A DNA stretch of 64,000 bases from Pseudoxanthomonas suwonensis 11-1. Lineage in GTDB: Bacteria > Pseudomonadota > Gammaproteobacteria > Xanthomonadales > Xanthomonadaceae. Each line of letters starts with the position of its first letter. The stretch's first letter is position 1. Under the pieces are notes generated by a model. It was given only the letters and a program-made list of their open reading frames with translations. It made no database searches and was not told the origin of the DNA. A program made the position numbers and the translations under genes. Positions 1 to 7,403 of the stretch are shown here, piece by piece. The stretch spans positions 806,001-870,000 of the forward strand of contig NC_014924.1 in assembly GCF_000185965.1 (NCBI RefSeq), given 5' to 3'.

Positions 1-1
1 G

Positions 2-919
2 CAGTGGCGCTTCCGGCGCGCGCTGGGCCGCCTGAAGGAACGCCAGCGCGGTGTGTTCCAGGCCAGCGTCCAAAGCGCCGCATTGCCGGCGGTGGTCGGC
101 GTGCTGCGGCCGCGGATCCTGCTGCCGGCCGACTTCGAGCAGCGCTACAGCGGGCCGGAGCGCGCGCTGATCCTGCAGCACGAACGCCTGCACGTGCGCC
201 GGGGCGACCTGCTGGCCAATGCGCTCGCCGCACTGCTGCGCTGCCTGTTCTGGTTCCACCCGCTGCTGCCGATGGCGCTGCGGCGGTTCCGCCACGACCA
301 GGAGCTGGCCTGCGATGCCGGCGTGGTCGCGCGCCATCCGGGCCAGAGGCGTGTCTATGGCGAGGCCATGCTCAAGGCGCAGTTGCTGCAGTCGTCCACC
401 GTCCCGCTGGGCTGCCACTGGCCGTTCCGGCATCCACTGAAGGAGCGCATCGAAATGCTGAAGCATCCGGTCCAATCGTCGCGGCAGCGCATCGCCGCCG
501 TGCTGTCCGTGTCCCTGCTGGCCCTCGGTACCGCCTGCATGGCCTGGGCGGCGCAGCCCGCACGAGCCTCCGTTCCCGCCGGCAACGCGGCGCAGCAGCA
601 GGCGCAAGTGCCCCATGACCCGTCGCCGCTGCTGGCTGCGCACATGCCAGCCCCGCGCTATCCCAAGGACGCCGCGGATGCCCGCGTCGCCGGCCTGGTG
701 GTGCTGCTGCTCGACGTGGACGCCGAGGGCCGCGTGACCGGCGTGGAAGTGGAGAATGCCAGGCCCGCCGGGGTGTTCGAGGCCGCGGCGATGGAGGCGG
801 CGCTGCAGTGGCGCTTCAATCCCCAGGCAAAGGACGGCATTGCCCTGCCCAGCCGCGTGCGGGTGCCGATCAGCTTCGAGCTGGACCAGCCGGCGGCCGA
901 AGAGGGCGGCCAGGCGTGA
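2..919 (+). CDS. M56 (BlaR1/MecR1-type) membrane peptidase with C-terminal TonB-like domain, 5' partial
   Basis: The frame is open from the first base, so the start lies outside the window. The visible 305 residues hold an HERLH zinc-peptidase motif (HExxH type, nt 179-193). Downstream are FRHDQELACDAGV, the usual second M56 motif, a transmembrane segment near nt 490-555, and a C-terminal domain (about nt 640-905) like the TonB C-terminus, with YPKDA and the WRFNP motif. M56 proteins of the BlaR1 family are membrane metallopeptidases that usually cleave a BlaI-like repressor when a signal arrives; fusion to a TonB-C domain is a common xanthomonad variant. A blaI-like gene would be expected just upstream but is not in view. 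The substrate is unknown. A GTG at nt 53 is only an internal codon. Confidence 0.85.
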   Translation, partial: QWRFRRALGRLKERQRGVFQASVQSAALPAVVGVLRPRILLPADFEQRYSGPERALILQHERLHVRRGDLLANALAALLRCLFWFHPLLPMALRRFRHDQELACDAGVVARHPGQRRVYGEAMLKAQLLQSSTVPLGCHWPFRHPLKERIEMLKHPVQSSRQRIAAVLSVSLLALGTACMAWAAQPARASVPAGNAAQQQAQVPHDPSPLLAAHMPAPRYPKDAADARVAGLVVLLLDVDAEGRVTGVEVENARPAGVFEAAAMEAALQWRFNPQAKDGIALPSRVRVPISFELDQPAAEEGGQA

Positions 920-951
920 TCCGGTTGCACGACCCGCAAGCCGCGCGGGGC

Positions 952-1548
952 ATGGCCCGGAAAGCCCATGCAGGCGTCCGTGGATGGCAGGGATGCCTGC
1001 TGGCGCTGCTCCTCGCGGGCTGCGCCAGCACCGTGGACACCGGCGGCGCTCCAGGTGACGGCGATGACATCAGCACCGGCGTGGGCCAGCGGATGATCAT
1101 GCCGGCCGGTGCGACGCGCTACGAACTGGCCCCGAACCAGGGCTTCTCGCTGCCGCAGTTCCTGGCCACCGATGCGCCGGGGTTCCCGGCGCATTACCGC
1201 CCGGCCAGTCCATTCGGCATCAGCATCTGCGCATCGCTGGTGGTGTCGGAGGATGGCGCGGTGCGCGACGTGCGCCTGGTCGACGCGCCCGGGTGCGTGG
1301 CCGCCAGCGAGGCGCCGGAGCCGCTGGCCGAGGCCGTGCGCAGTGCGATGGCGAGCTGGCAGTTCCGGCCGGCAATGATGTGCGAATACGCGGATGCCGC
1401 CACCCGCAACCGCTCCTGGACCGGCGACGGTTGTTCCGGTCCGGTGCTGGCGGCCCGGCCGGTGCCGGTGACCCTGTCCTGGGCATTCACCTTCGAGCTG
1501 CGCGATGGCCAGGCGCGGGTGACCCGCAATCCGGCCGCGGCGAACTGA
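952..1548 (+). CDS. TonB-C-like lipoprotein
   Basis: This 198-residue protein begins with a basic n-region, a short hydrophobic stretch and the lipobox LLAGC, so it should be a lipid-anchored envelope protein. The mature part (about residues 75-190) resembles the TonB C-terminal fold: ISICASLVVSEDGAVRDV followed by a WQFRP motif. The M56 protein just upstream ends in the same kind of domain, so the two probably work together, perhaps as duplicated periplasmic modules. I chose the ATG at 952. A GTG at 916 overlapping the upstream stop is a real alternative and would imply translational coupling. The stop directly abuts the stop of the convergent flavin reductase gene. The exact role is unknown. 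Confidence 0.7.
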   Translation: MARKAHAGVRGWQGCLLALLLAGCASTVDTGGAPGDGDDISTGVGQRMIMPAGATRYELAPNQGFSLPQFLATDAPGFPAHYRPASPFGISICASLVVSEDGAVRDVRLVDAPGCVAASEAPEPLAEAVRSAMASWQFRPAMMCEYADAATRNRSWTGDGCSGPVLAARPVPVTLSWAFTFELRDGQARVTRNPAAAN

Positions 1549-2106
1549 TCAGCATTCCAGCATCTCCGGACGGAACAGCCGCCGCCGGCTGGTCTCGTCG
1601 CCTGACAGCATCAGCCGTCCCTCGCCGCGGTAGTGCACGGTGCGCGGCCACTTCGGCCGCGCTGCCACGTGCGCACGCACCACCTGCCACACGAACAGCG
1701 GGTAGTCGTCGTTGGTGTGCGCGCGCCGCAGCCGGCATTCGAAGCTGGCGTGGCACTCGCCGAGCAGCGGTGCCTCCACTTCGTCGGCCTGCTGCGCGGT
1801 CAGGCCGAAGCGCTCGAACTTGTCGACCTCGGCACTGCTGCAGTTGCCGACGCCGACGACCGTATCCAGCAGCGAAGCCGTCGGCAGGTTGATCACGCAC
1901 TGCCGGCTGCGCCGTGCCAGCGCGTGGCTGGTGTTCTCTTCCCAGATGTAGGTGCCGACCAGGTCGTAGCCGAGCATCATGTGCCAGCCGCAGGTCATGA
2001 TCGCGCGCCGGCCTTTCCACGCGGTGGTGATGAGGACCAGCGGGCCAGGCTCGAGGAAGCGCCGGGTCTTCTCCACCGGGAACGCGGTCTTGCGGGGCAG
2101 GGCCAT
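1549..2106 (-). CDS. flavin reductase family protein
   Basis: The 185-residue protein matches the flavin reductase-like/FMN-binding split-barrel family. It has an N-terminal PGPLVLITTAW strand, a CGWHMMLGYD segment where FMN contacts usually lie, and the central CVINLPTA strand. Members bind FMN and may reduce free flavin with NAD(P)H or carry out other flavin chemistry; the substrate cannot be read from the sequence. It is probably cytoplasmic. It follows modC on the same strand after 58 bp and could be read through from the mod operon, but a GGGAG ribosome site precedes its ATG. Its stop abuts that of the convergent lipoprotein gene. Confidence 0.75.
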   Translation of the reverse strand: MALPRKTAFPVEKTRRFLEPGPLVLITTAWKGRRAIMTCGWHMMLGYDLVGTYIWEENTSHALARRSRQCVINLPTASLLDTVVGVGNCSSAEVDKFERFGLTAQQADEVEAPLLGECHASFECRLRRAHTNDDYPLFVWQVVRAHVAARPKWPRTVHYRGEGRLMLSGDETSRRRLFRPEMLEC

Positions 2107-2164
2107 GGGTGGCTCCCGTGCGGGACACGCGGCAAAGACTGCCCGCCGCGCCGGTAACGACGCG

Positions 2165-2779
2165 TCAATCCAGGACGTGGATGGCGTCGGCCAGGCGCCG
2201 CACCTCGTCGGGATGGTGGCTGACGTAGAGCATCGGCAGGCGCACCTCGTCGCGGACCTTCTGCAGCCACGGGATCAGCTCCTCGCGGCGCGCCGGGTCC
2301 AGCGCCGACAGCGGCTCGTCGAACAGCAGTACCGCCGGCTGCGAGAGCAGGGCGCGGCCGATCGCCACCCGCTGCGACTCGCCACCCGAGAGGTGGCGGG
2401 TGCGGCGCTCCAGCAGGTGGCCGATGCCCAGCAGCTCGACCACCGCGTCGAACCCGAATCCCGCCTGGCCGCCGCGGTGGCGGCCGTAGAGCAGGTTGCG
2501 GCGCACGTCCAGGTGCGGGAACAGGCGCGCGTCCTGGAACACGTAGCCGACCTGGCGGCGGTGGGTCGGCACGTCGATGCGCCGCTCGCTGTCGTACAGC
2601 ACCCGGCCGTCGATCTCGATGCGCCCGGATTCCGGCCGCACCAGTCCGGCGATGGCGTTGAGCACGCTGGTCTTGCCCGCACCCGAAGGCCCGGTCAGCG
2701 CGAGCACCCGCGCCTGTTCGTCGATCCGCACCTGGCGACGGAACCCGCCGCGGCGCAGCTGGATGTCGACCTTCAGCAT
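2165..2779 (-). CDS. modC: molybdate ABC transporter ATP-binding protein, short form
   Basis: ATPase subunit of the molybdate importer ModABC. It shows Walker A GPSGAGKTS near residue 31, a Q-loop in YVFQDARLFPH, the signature LSGGESQR, Walker B LLFDEPLSALD and the switch histidine in YVSHH. At 204 residues it is far shorter than E. coli ModC (about 350) because it stops after the ATPase core and has no C-terminal molybdate-binding MOP domain, which in ModC is thought to serve feedback regulation. The open frame ends cleanly, so this looks like a natural short form. It lies 31 bp after modB in the same operon. Confidence 0.9.
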   Translation of the reverse strand: MLKVDIQLRRGGFRRQVRIDEQARVLALTGPSGAGKTSVLNAIAGLVRPESGRIEIDGRVLYDSERRIDVPTHRRQVGYVFQDARLFPHLDVRRNLLYGRHRGGQAGFGFDAVVELLGIGHLLERRTRHLSGGESQRVAIGRALLSQPAVLLFDEPLSALDPARREELIPWLQKVRDEVRLPMLYVSHHPDEVRRLADAIHVLD

Positions 2780-2810
2780 GGCCGGCCTCCGTCGATGGCG
2801 TCGTGCGCGC

Positions 2811-3509
2811 TCATTCCTCGTCGCCTCCGCGCTGGCGCCGCACCAGCCATTCGGAGAACAGCAGCGCGCCCAGCGAGATCACCAGCGCCACCGCGGCCAG
2901 GCGCCAGATCCCGGATTCGCCACCGGGCACCTGCATCAGCCCGTAGATCGCCGAGGACAGGGTGCGGGTCTCGCCGGGGACCGCGGAGACGAAGGTGATG
3001 GTGGCGCCGAACTCGCCCAGTGCCTTGGCGAATCCCAGGGCCGCGCCGGCGACCAGGCCCGGCCAGGCCAGCGGCAGGGTCACGGTCAGGAACACCCGCC
3101 ACGGCGCCGCGCCCAGGGTGGCGGCGGCCTGCTCCAGGCGCCGGTCCACGTTCTCGATCGACAGCCGGATCGCACGCACCATCAGCGGGAAGCCCATCAC
3201 CGCGCATGCCAGTGCGGCACCGGTCCAGCGGAAGGCGAGGCTGATGCCGAAGGTGTGCTCCAGCCAGCGCCCGGCCGGCCCCTGCTGGCCGAACAGCACC
3301 AGCAGGGCATAACCCATCACCACCGGCGGCAGCACCAGCGGCAGGTGCACCAGCGCATCGAGCAGCGACTTGCCCGGGAAGCGGCCACGCGCCAGCAGCC
3401 AGGCCACCAGCACGCCGAATGGCAGGCTGGCGATGGCGGCCACCGCCGCCACCTTCAGGCTCAGTACGATGGCCGTGATCTCGTCCGGGGTGAAGCCGGG
3501 CAAACCCAT
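2811..3509 (-). CDS. modB: molybdate ABC transporter permease
   Basis: A 232-residue inner-membrane permease with about five hydrophobic segments. It has the binding-protein-dependent transport signature around residues 130-165 (the EAA-like loop QAAATLGAAPWRVFLTVTLP) that docks with ModC. The length is normal for ModB (about 229). The start ATG lies 6 bp after the modA stop, so the two are co-translated. Together with modA and modC it forms a complete high-affinity molybdate importer, which would feed molybdopterin enzymes. Confidence 0.93.
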   Translation of the reverse strand: MGLPGFTPDEITAIVLSLKVAAVAAIASLPFGVLVAWLLARGRFPGKSLLDALVHLPLVLPPVVMGYALLVLFGQQGPAGRWLEHTFGISLAFRWTGAALACAVMGFPLMVRAIRLSIENVDRRLEQAAATLGAAPWRVFLTVTLPLAWPGLVAGAALGFAKALGEFGATITFVSAVPGETRTLSSAIYGLMQVPGGESGIWRLAAVALVISLGALLFSEWLVRRQRGGDEE

Positions 3510-3515
3510 GCGCGC

Positions 3516-4295
3516 TCAGTCCCTCGGCCTGAAGCCGTGGCGGGCGAAGATCGCGCGCGCCTGCGGCCCGTCGAGCCAGCGCACGAAGTCGCGCGCCGGG
3601 GTGCCGGCGCCGGCGACCGCGGCGATCGGATACATGATCGGCGGATGGCTGCCGTCGGGGAAGCTGGCCACCACCTGCACCCGTGGCTCGACCAGGGCGT
3701 CGGAGGCGTAGACCACGCCCAGCGGGGCCTCGCCACGGGCCACCAGCATCAGCGCGGCGCGCACGCTGTCCGATTCGGCCAGGTGTTCCTGCACCGCCGG
3801 CCAGTGGCCCAGCGATTCCAGCGCCTGGCGCCCATACTTGCCGGCCGGCACGGTGCTGGTGTGGGCGATGGCCAGGCGGCCTCCGCCCAGCGCTTCGGCC
3901 ACCGATCCGGCCCGGGCCAGGTCCACCGATGCGGCCTGGCCGCCGTGCGGTGCCACCAGCACCAGGGAATTGCCCAGCAGCTCCACGCGGGTTCCGGGAT
4001 CGATCCGGTCGCGTTCCTGCAGGTAGTCCATCCAGGCGTCGTCCGCCGACAGGAACACCTGGGCTGGTGCGCCCTGTTCGATCTGGCGCGCCAGGGTGGA
4101 ACTGGCGGCATAGGACATCCGCACTTCGGTGCCGGTGGCCTGGCGGTAGGCCGCGGCCGCCTCGTCCATCGACTCCTGCAGGCTGGCGGCGGCGAACACG
4201 GTCAGTGGCTCGCCCTTGCCTCCGGTGCAGCCCTGGGCGGCGAAGGCCAGCAGTACGATCGCGGCCACGCGCAGCAGGGCGGTCAGATTGGGCAT
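3516..4295 (-). CDS. modA: molybdate-binding periplasmic protein
   Basis: Substrate-binding subunit of the ModABC importer, 259 residues. It has a hydrophobic signal ending at AAQGC, so it is probably a lipoprotein, followed by [16 protein letters not shown], the typical ModA opening in which the Ser contacts oxyanion. Later landmarks are [24 protein letters not shown] and the C-terminal [19 protein letters not shown]. The frame is open further upstream, but the ATG at 4295 is preceded by a strong GGAGGAA ribosome site and fits the signal peptide. A perfect 16-bp palindrome lies 40 bp upstream of the start and may be an operator or leader element. No obvious ModE-type site was seen. Confidence 0.93.
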   Translation of the reverse strand: MPNLTALLRVAAIVLLAFAAQGCTGGKGEPLTVFAAASLQESMDEAAAAYRQATGTEVRMSYAASSTLARQIEQGAPAQVFLSADDAWMDYLQERDRIDPGTRVELLGNSLVLVAPHGGQAASVDLARAGSVAEALGGGRLAIAHTSTVPAGKYGRQALESLGHWPAVQEHLAESDSVRAALMLVARGEAPLGVVYASDALVEPRVQVVASFPDGSHPPIMYPIAAVAGAGTPARDFVRWLDGPQARAIFARHGFRPRD

Positions 4296-4335
4296 GGCGT
4301 TCCTCCGTCGGGGGTTACGGCGGTGCATGTCGGTA

Positions 4336-4351
4336 CAGGATGGCCATCCTG
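4336..4351. promoter_or_regulatory. perfect 16-bp palindrome upstream of modA
   Basis: The sequence CAGGATGGCCATCCTG reads identically on both strands and ends 40 bp before the modA ATG. A perfect 16-mer palindrome in a leader could be a dimeric-repressor operator or a hairpin in the mRNA. It does not resemble the TATA-rich ModE consensus. Function is inferred from position only. Confidence 0.35.
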
Positions 4352-4397
4352 CCCGCCGTGGCCTTGGCACGGCGTCGAGGCGTGGCCGGTAATGCTG

Positions 4398-5252
4398 TTA
4401 TCGGGGACCACCCAGTGCCGCGTCCAGTACTTCGGCAAGGCGCGCGGCGCCGAGGCGCAGCTGCGCTTCCTGTACCGGCAGGTGTGCCTCGACGTAGCTG
4501 TCGTCGATCACGTGGCCCTTCGGGTATACGCCGGGGGCGAGGCTGGCGCGGCAGGACTGCTCGACCCACGCCACCGGGAAGCCTTCGCGTGGCGGCCGGC
4601 CGATCGACTCGACATCCGGCGCCGGCAGGGCACGCAGGCGCTCGATCCATGCATCCTCGTCGAGCTTGCGGGTGCGCAGCATGCCGCTGTCCCACAGCGA
4701 ATGCAGGTTGGTGCCCTTGCCGCGGTAATTGATCTGGTAGTCGTTGCCGCCGCGGTCGTGGCGGTGGCCGGCGTGTAGAGGCTGGTGCGCGTCGCCGACG
4801 AGGTGGACCACGAACTTCAGCGCCTGCAGGCGCTCGGCATCGCTGCGGCCGCGGTCGGCGAGGATGCGTGTCTGCACTTCAAGCGCCTCGTTGACGCAGC
4901 CGCCGTCGGGGCAGTGGGCCTGGCGCTCGTAGCGGCAGCCAGCCTCGCCGATATTGACGTAGTGCCAAGGCGCGCTGCGCTTGCCCAGGCCTGGATCGGA
5001 ACCGCGCAGGTTGTCGGCCCAGGTGGCGATCCCGGCGAGCGAGGGTTCGGCCTCGCCCTGCAACAGGCGCGCGGCTTCGGCGCGCGCAGCGGGGCTGAGG
5101 TCCTCCTCGGCCATGCGCGCGACCAGGCGGTGGCCGAGCGGGCCCCAGGCCTGGGCCGGCAGGGCGACGGAAAGCAATACGAAAACACCCGGCAGCCACG
5201 CGAGGCGGCGCCGGGTGCGGTTGGAAGGTGCGGGGGCGGTGCGGGACTTCAT
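4398..5252 (-). CDS. S1/P1-family secreted nuclease
   Basis: A 284-residue zinc-dependent nuclease of the S1/P1 family, which degrades single-stranded RNA and DNA to 5'-nucleotides. The signal peptide ends at AQA; the mature chain then starts with WGPLGH, whose N-terminal Trp and following His bind the zinc cluster in family members. Other metal ligands are seen in ATWADNLR, PWHYVNI, FVVHLVGDAHQPLHAG, DRGGNDYQI and NLHSLWDSGM. All expected His and Asp ligands appear intact, and the length is normal. It should act in the periplasm or outside the cell, perhaps for phosphate or nucleotide scavenging. It is transcribed alone; a TAAAGT -10 box lies 6 bp before the ATG. Confidence 0.93.
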   Translation of the reverse strand: MKSRTAPAPSNRTRRRLAWLPGVFVLLSVALPAQAWGPLGHRLVARMAEEDLSPAARAEAARLLQGEAEPSLAGIATWADNLRGSDPGLGKRSAPWHYVNIGEAGCRYERQAHCPDGGCVNEALEVQTRILADRGRSDAERLQALKFVVHLVGDAHQPLHAGHRHDRGGNDYQINYRGKGTNLHSLWDSGMLRTRKLDEDAWIERLRALPAPDVESIGRPPREGFPVAWVEQSCRASLAPGVYPKGHVIDDSYVEAHLPVQEAQLRLGAARLAEVLDAALGGPR

Positions 5253-5258
5253 GCGACA

Positions 5259-5264
5259 ACTTTA
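5259..5264 (-). promoter_or_regulatory. -10 box of the S1/P1 nuclease gene (leaderless spacing)
   Basis: On the minus strand TAAAGT is followed by TGTCGC and then the ATG. The 6-nt spacing places transcription start at or next to the start codon, and there is no Shine-Dalgarno sequence. Read by eye. Confidence 0.45.
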
Positions 5265-5315
5265 ACCGACTGTCCCGCACCGCCGCCTTTTCCCCGCCAA
5301 GGGAAACGCCTTTCC

Positions 5316-5939
5316 TCAGAACTTCATGACGTACGAGGCGCCGTACACCAGCGGGTCGATGTTGGCGGTGCCGAGCTTGGCACCGTCGACCTTGACGTCG
5401 GTGTCGATGTCGGCCCAGCGCACGTCCACGCGCACCGAGGCCTTCTCGCTGACCTTGAAGTCCAGGCCGGCGTGCGCGGCCAGGCCGAAGGAATCGTCCA
5501 GCTTCAGCTTGCTGCCGGCCAGGACGCCGGTGGTGTCCTCGCTGAAGAAGGTGGTGTAGTTGATGCCCACGCCCAGCAGCGGCGAAACCTTGCCGGCGCT
5601 GTTGAAGTGGTACTGCAGGGTGATGGTCGGCGGCAGGTGCTTGGTCTCGCCCACCTTGCCCACGCCCTTGACCGCGATGTCGTGCTTGAACGGCAGCGCG
5701 CCCAGCACCTCGACGCCCAGGTTGTCCTTGACGAAGTATTCGAAGGTCACGCTCGGCTTGGCATCGCTGTCGATGGCCAGGGGCAGGGTGCCGCCGGCCA
5801 GCTTGCCGTTGTCGGACTTCGGGTCGACCTGGTGCAGGCCCACGCCCAGGGTCCAGTCGCCGGCGGACTGCGCGAAGGCAGGTGCGGCGGCAACGGCGGC
5901 GAGGGAGGCGGCAACCAGGGGGAGAAGCTTGTGTTTCAT
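5316..5939 (-). CDS. ompW: OmpW family outer-membrane protein
   Basis: A 207-residue protein with an AFA-type signal peptide, then GDWTLGVGLHQVDPKSDNG, the typical OmpW start, repeated amphipathic strands and a C-terminal YVMKF ending in Phe, as expected for a BAM-assembled beta-barrel. OmpW forms an eight-stranded barrel thought to pass small hydrophobic molecules and is linked to stress and oxygen responses. I start it at the MKHKLL methionine; an ATG three codons earlier is also in frame. A near-consensus FNR box lies about 60-73 bp upstream, matching known FNR control of ompW in enterobacteria. Confidence 0.93.
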   Translation of the reverse strand: MKHKLLPLVAASLAAVAAAPAFAQSAGDWTLGVGLHQVDPKSDNGKLAGGTLPLAIDSDAKPSVTFEYFVKDNLGVEVLGALPFKHDIAVKGVGKVGETKHLPPTITLQYHFNSAGKVSPLLGVGINYTTFFSEDTTGVLAGSKLKLDDSFGLAAHAGLDFKVSEKASVRVDVRWADIDTDVKVDGAKLGTANIDPLVYGASYVMKF

Positions 5940-5998
5940 CGGTAACACTCTGCGTGTTGGGTGTGGCGCAAGTCTCCGCCCGTGCCGCGGGGCGCGCC

Positions 5999-6012
5999 TT
6001 GATTCCAGTCAA
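5999..6012. promoter_or_regulatory. FNR-type box upstream of ompW and gapA
   Basis: TTGATTCCAGTCAA matches the FNR consensus TTGAT-N4-ATCAA at nine of ten positions. It lies between the divergent ompW and gapA starts. From ompW it is centred about 66 bp before the ATG; if its -10 is the GAGACT at 5976-5971, the box would sit at the class II position near -41.5. E. coli ompW is FNR-controlled, so ompW is the likelier target. Confidence 0.55.
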
Positions 6013-6044
6013 GCCGGGACCACGGGGCGGGCGGGGCCCGGTGC

Positions 6045-6050
6045 TAGAAT
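6045..6050 (+). promoter_or_regulatory. -10 box of gapA
   Basis: TAGAAT in the context GTGCTAGAATGGCCGCC lies 70 bp before the gapA ATG. The same CTA-nnAT-G-CGCC pattern recurs before several genes in this window. No good -35 was seen. Confidence 0.5.
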
Positions 6051-6096
6051 GGCCGCCCGCTGTATCCATCCCCTTCATCCACTACGGGCCCCGTGA

Positions 6097-7122
<1,026 letters not shown>

Positions 7123-7144
7123 GAGGCGCCAACGGTGGAACAGG

Positions 7145-7172
7145 AAGCCCCGGCAATGCCGGGGCTTTTCTT
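7145..7172 (+). terminator. rho-independent terminator of gapA
   Basis: The 10-bp stem AAGCCCCGGC/GCCGGGGCTT closes a 3-nt loop and runs into TTTTCTTT, 22 bp after the gapA stop. This is a textbook intrinsic terminator. Confidence 0.9.
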
Positions 7173-7346
7173 TGCGCGGAAGCCGGAGCGAGGGCCTGCC
7201 GCCTCCTGCAGGCGCCGGCTGCCATGGCCGGTCGGCTCGGGCGTGGCAGCGGAAGCCAGCTGCCGGCACGCTGCAGGGCGGCCGATCCGGATCGGCAGCT
7301 GAATGACGGGCATGGGGTCCGGCGCCGGCCCGGGCTCGCGCTCCGG

Positions 7347-7352
7347 TAGCAT
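7347..7352 (+). promoter_or_regulatory. putative -10 box of the DUF2339-DUF3999 operon
   Basis: TAGCAT, in the context CGGTAGCATGCGGGCGG, lies about 50 bp before the TTG start at 7404. It fits the -10 pattern seen at other genes here. Confidence 0.4.
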
Positions 7353-7403
7353 GCGGGCGGCCGGGGAGTTGGCTGGCGGATCCACGAAGCGGGGGAACGA
7401 CGC

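Noticed and set aside
2577-4778. A 733-codon plus-strand frame across modC, modB and modA
   Set aside because: It is antisense to three genes with complete catalytic motifs and reads as Gln/His/Arg-rich noise.
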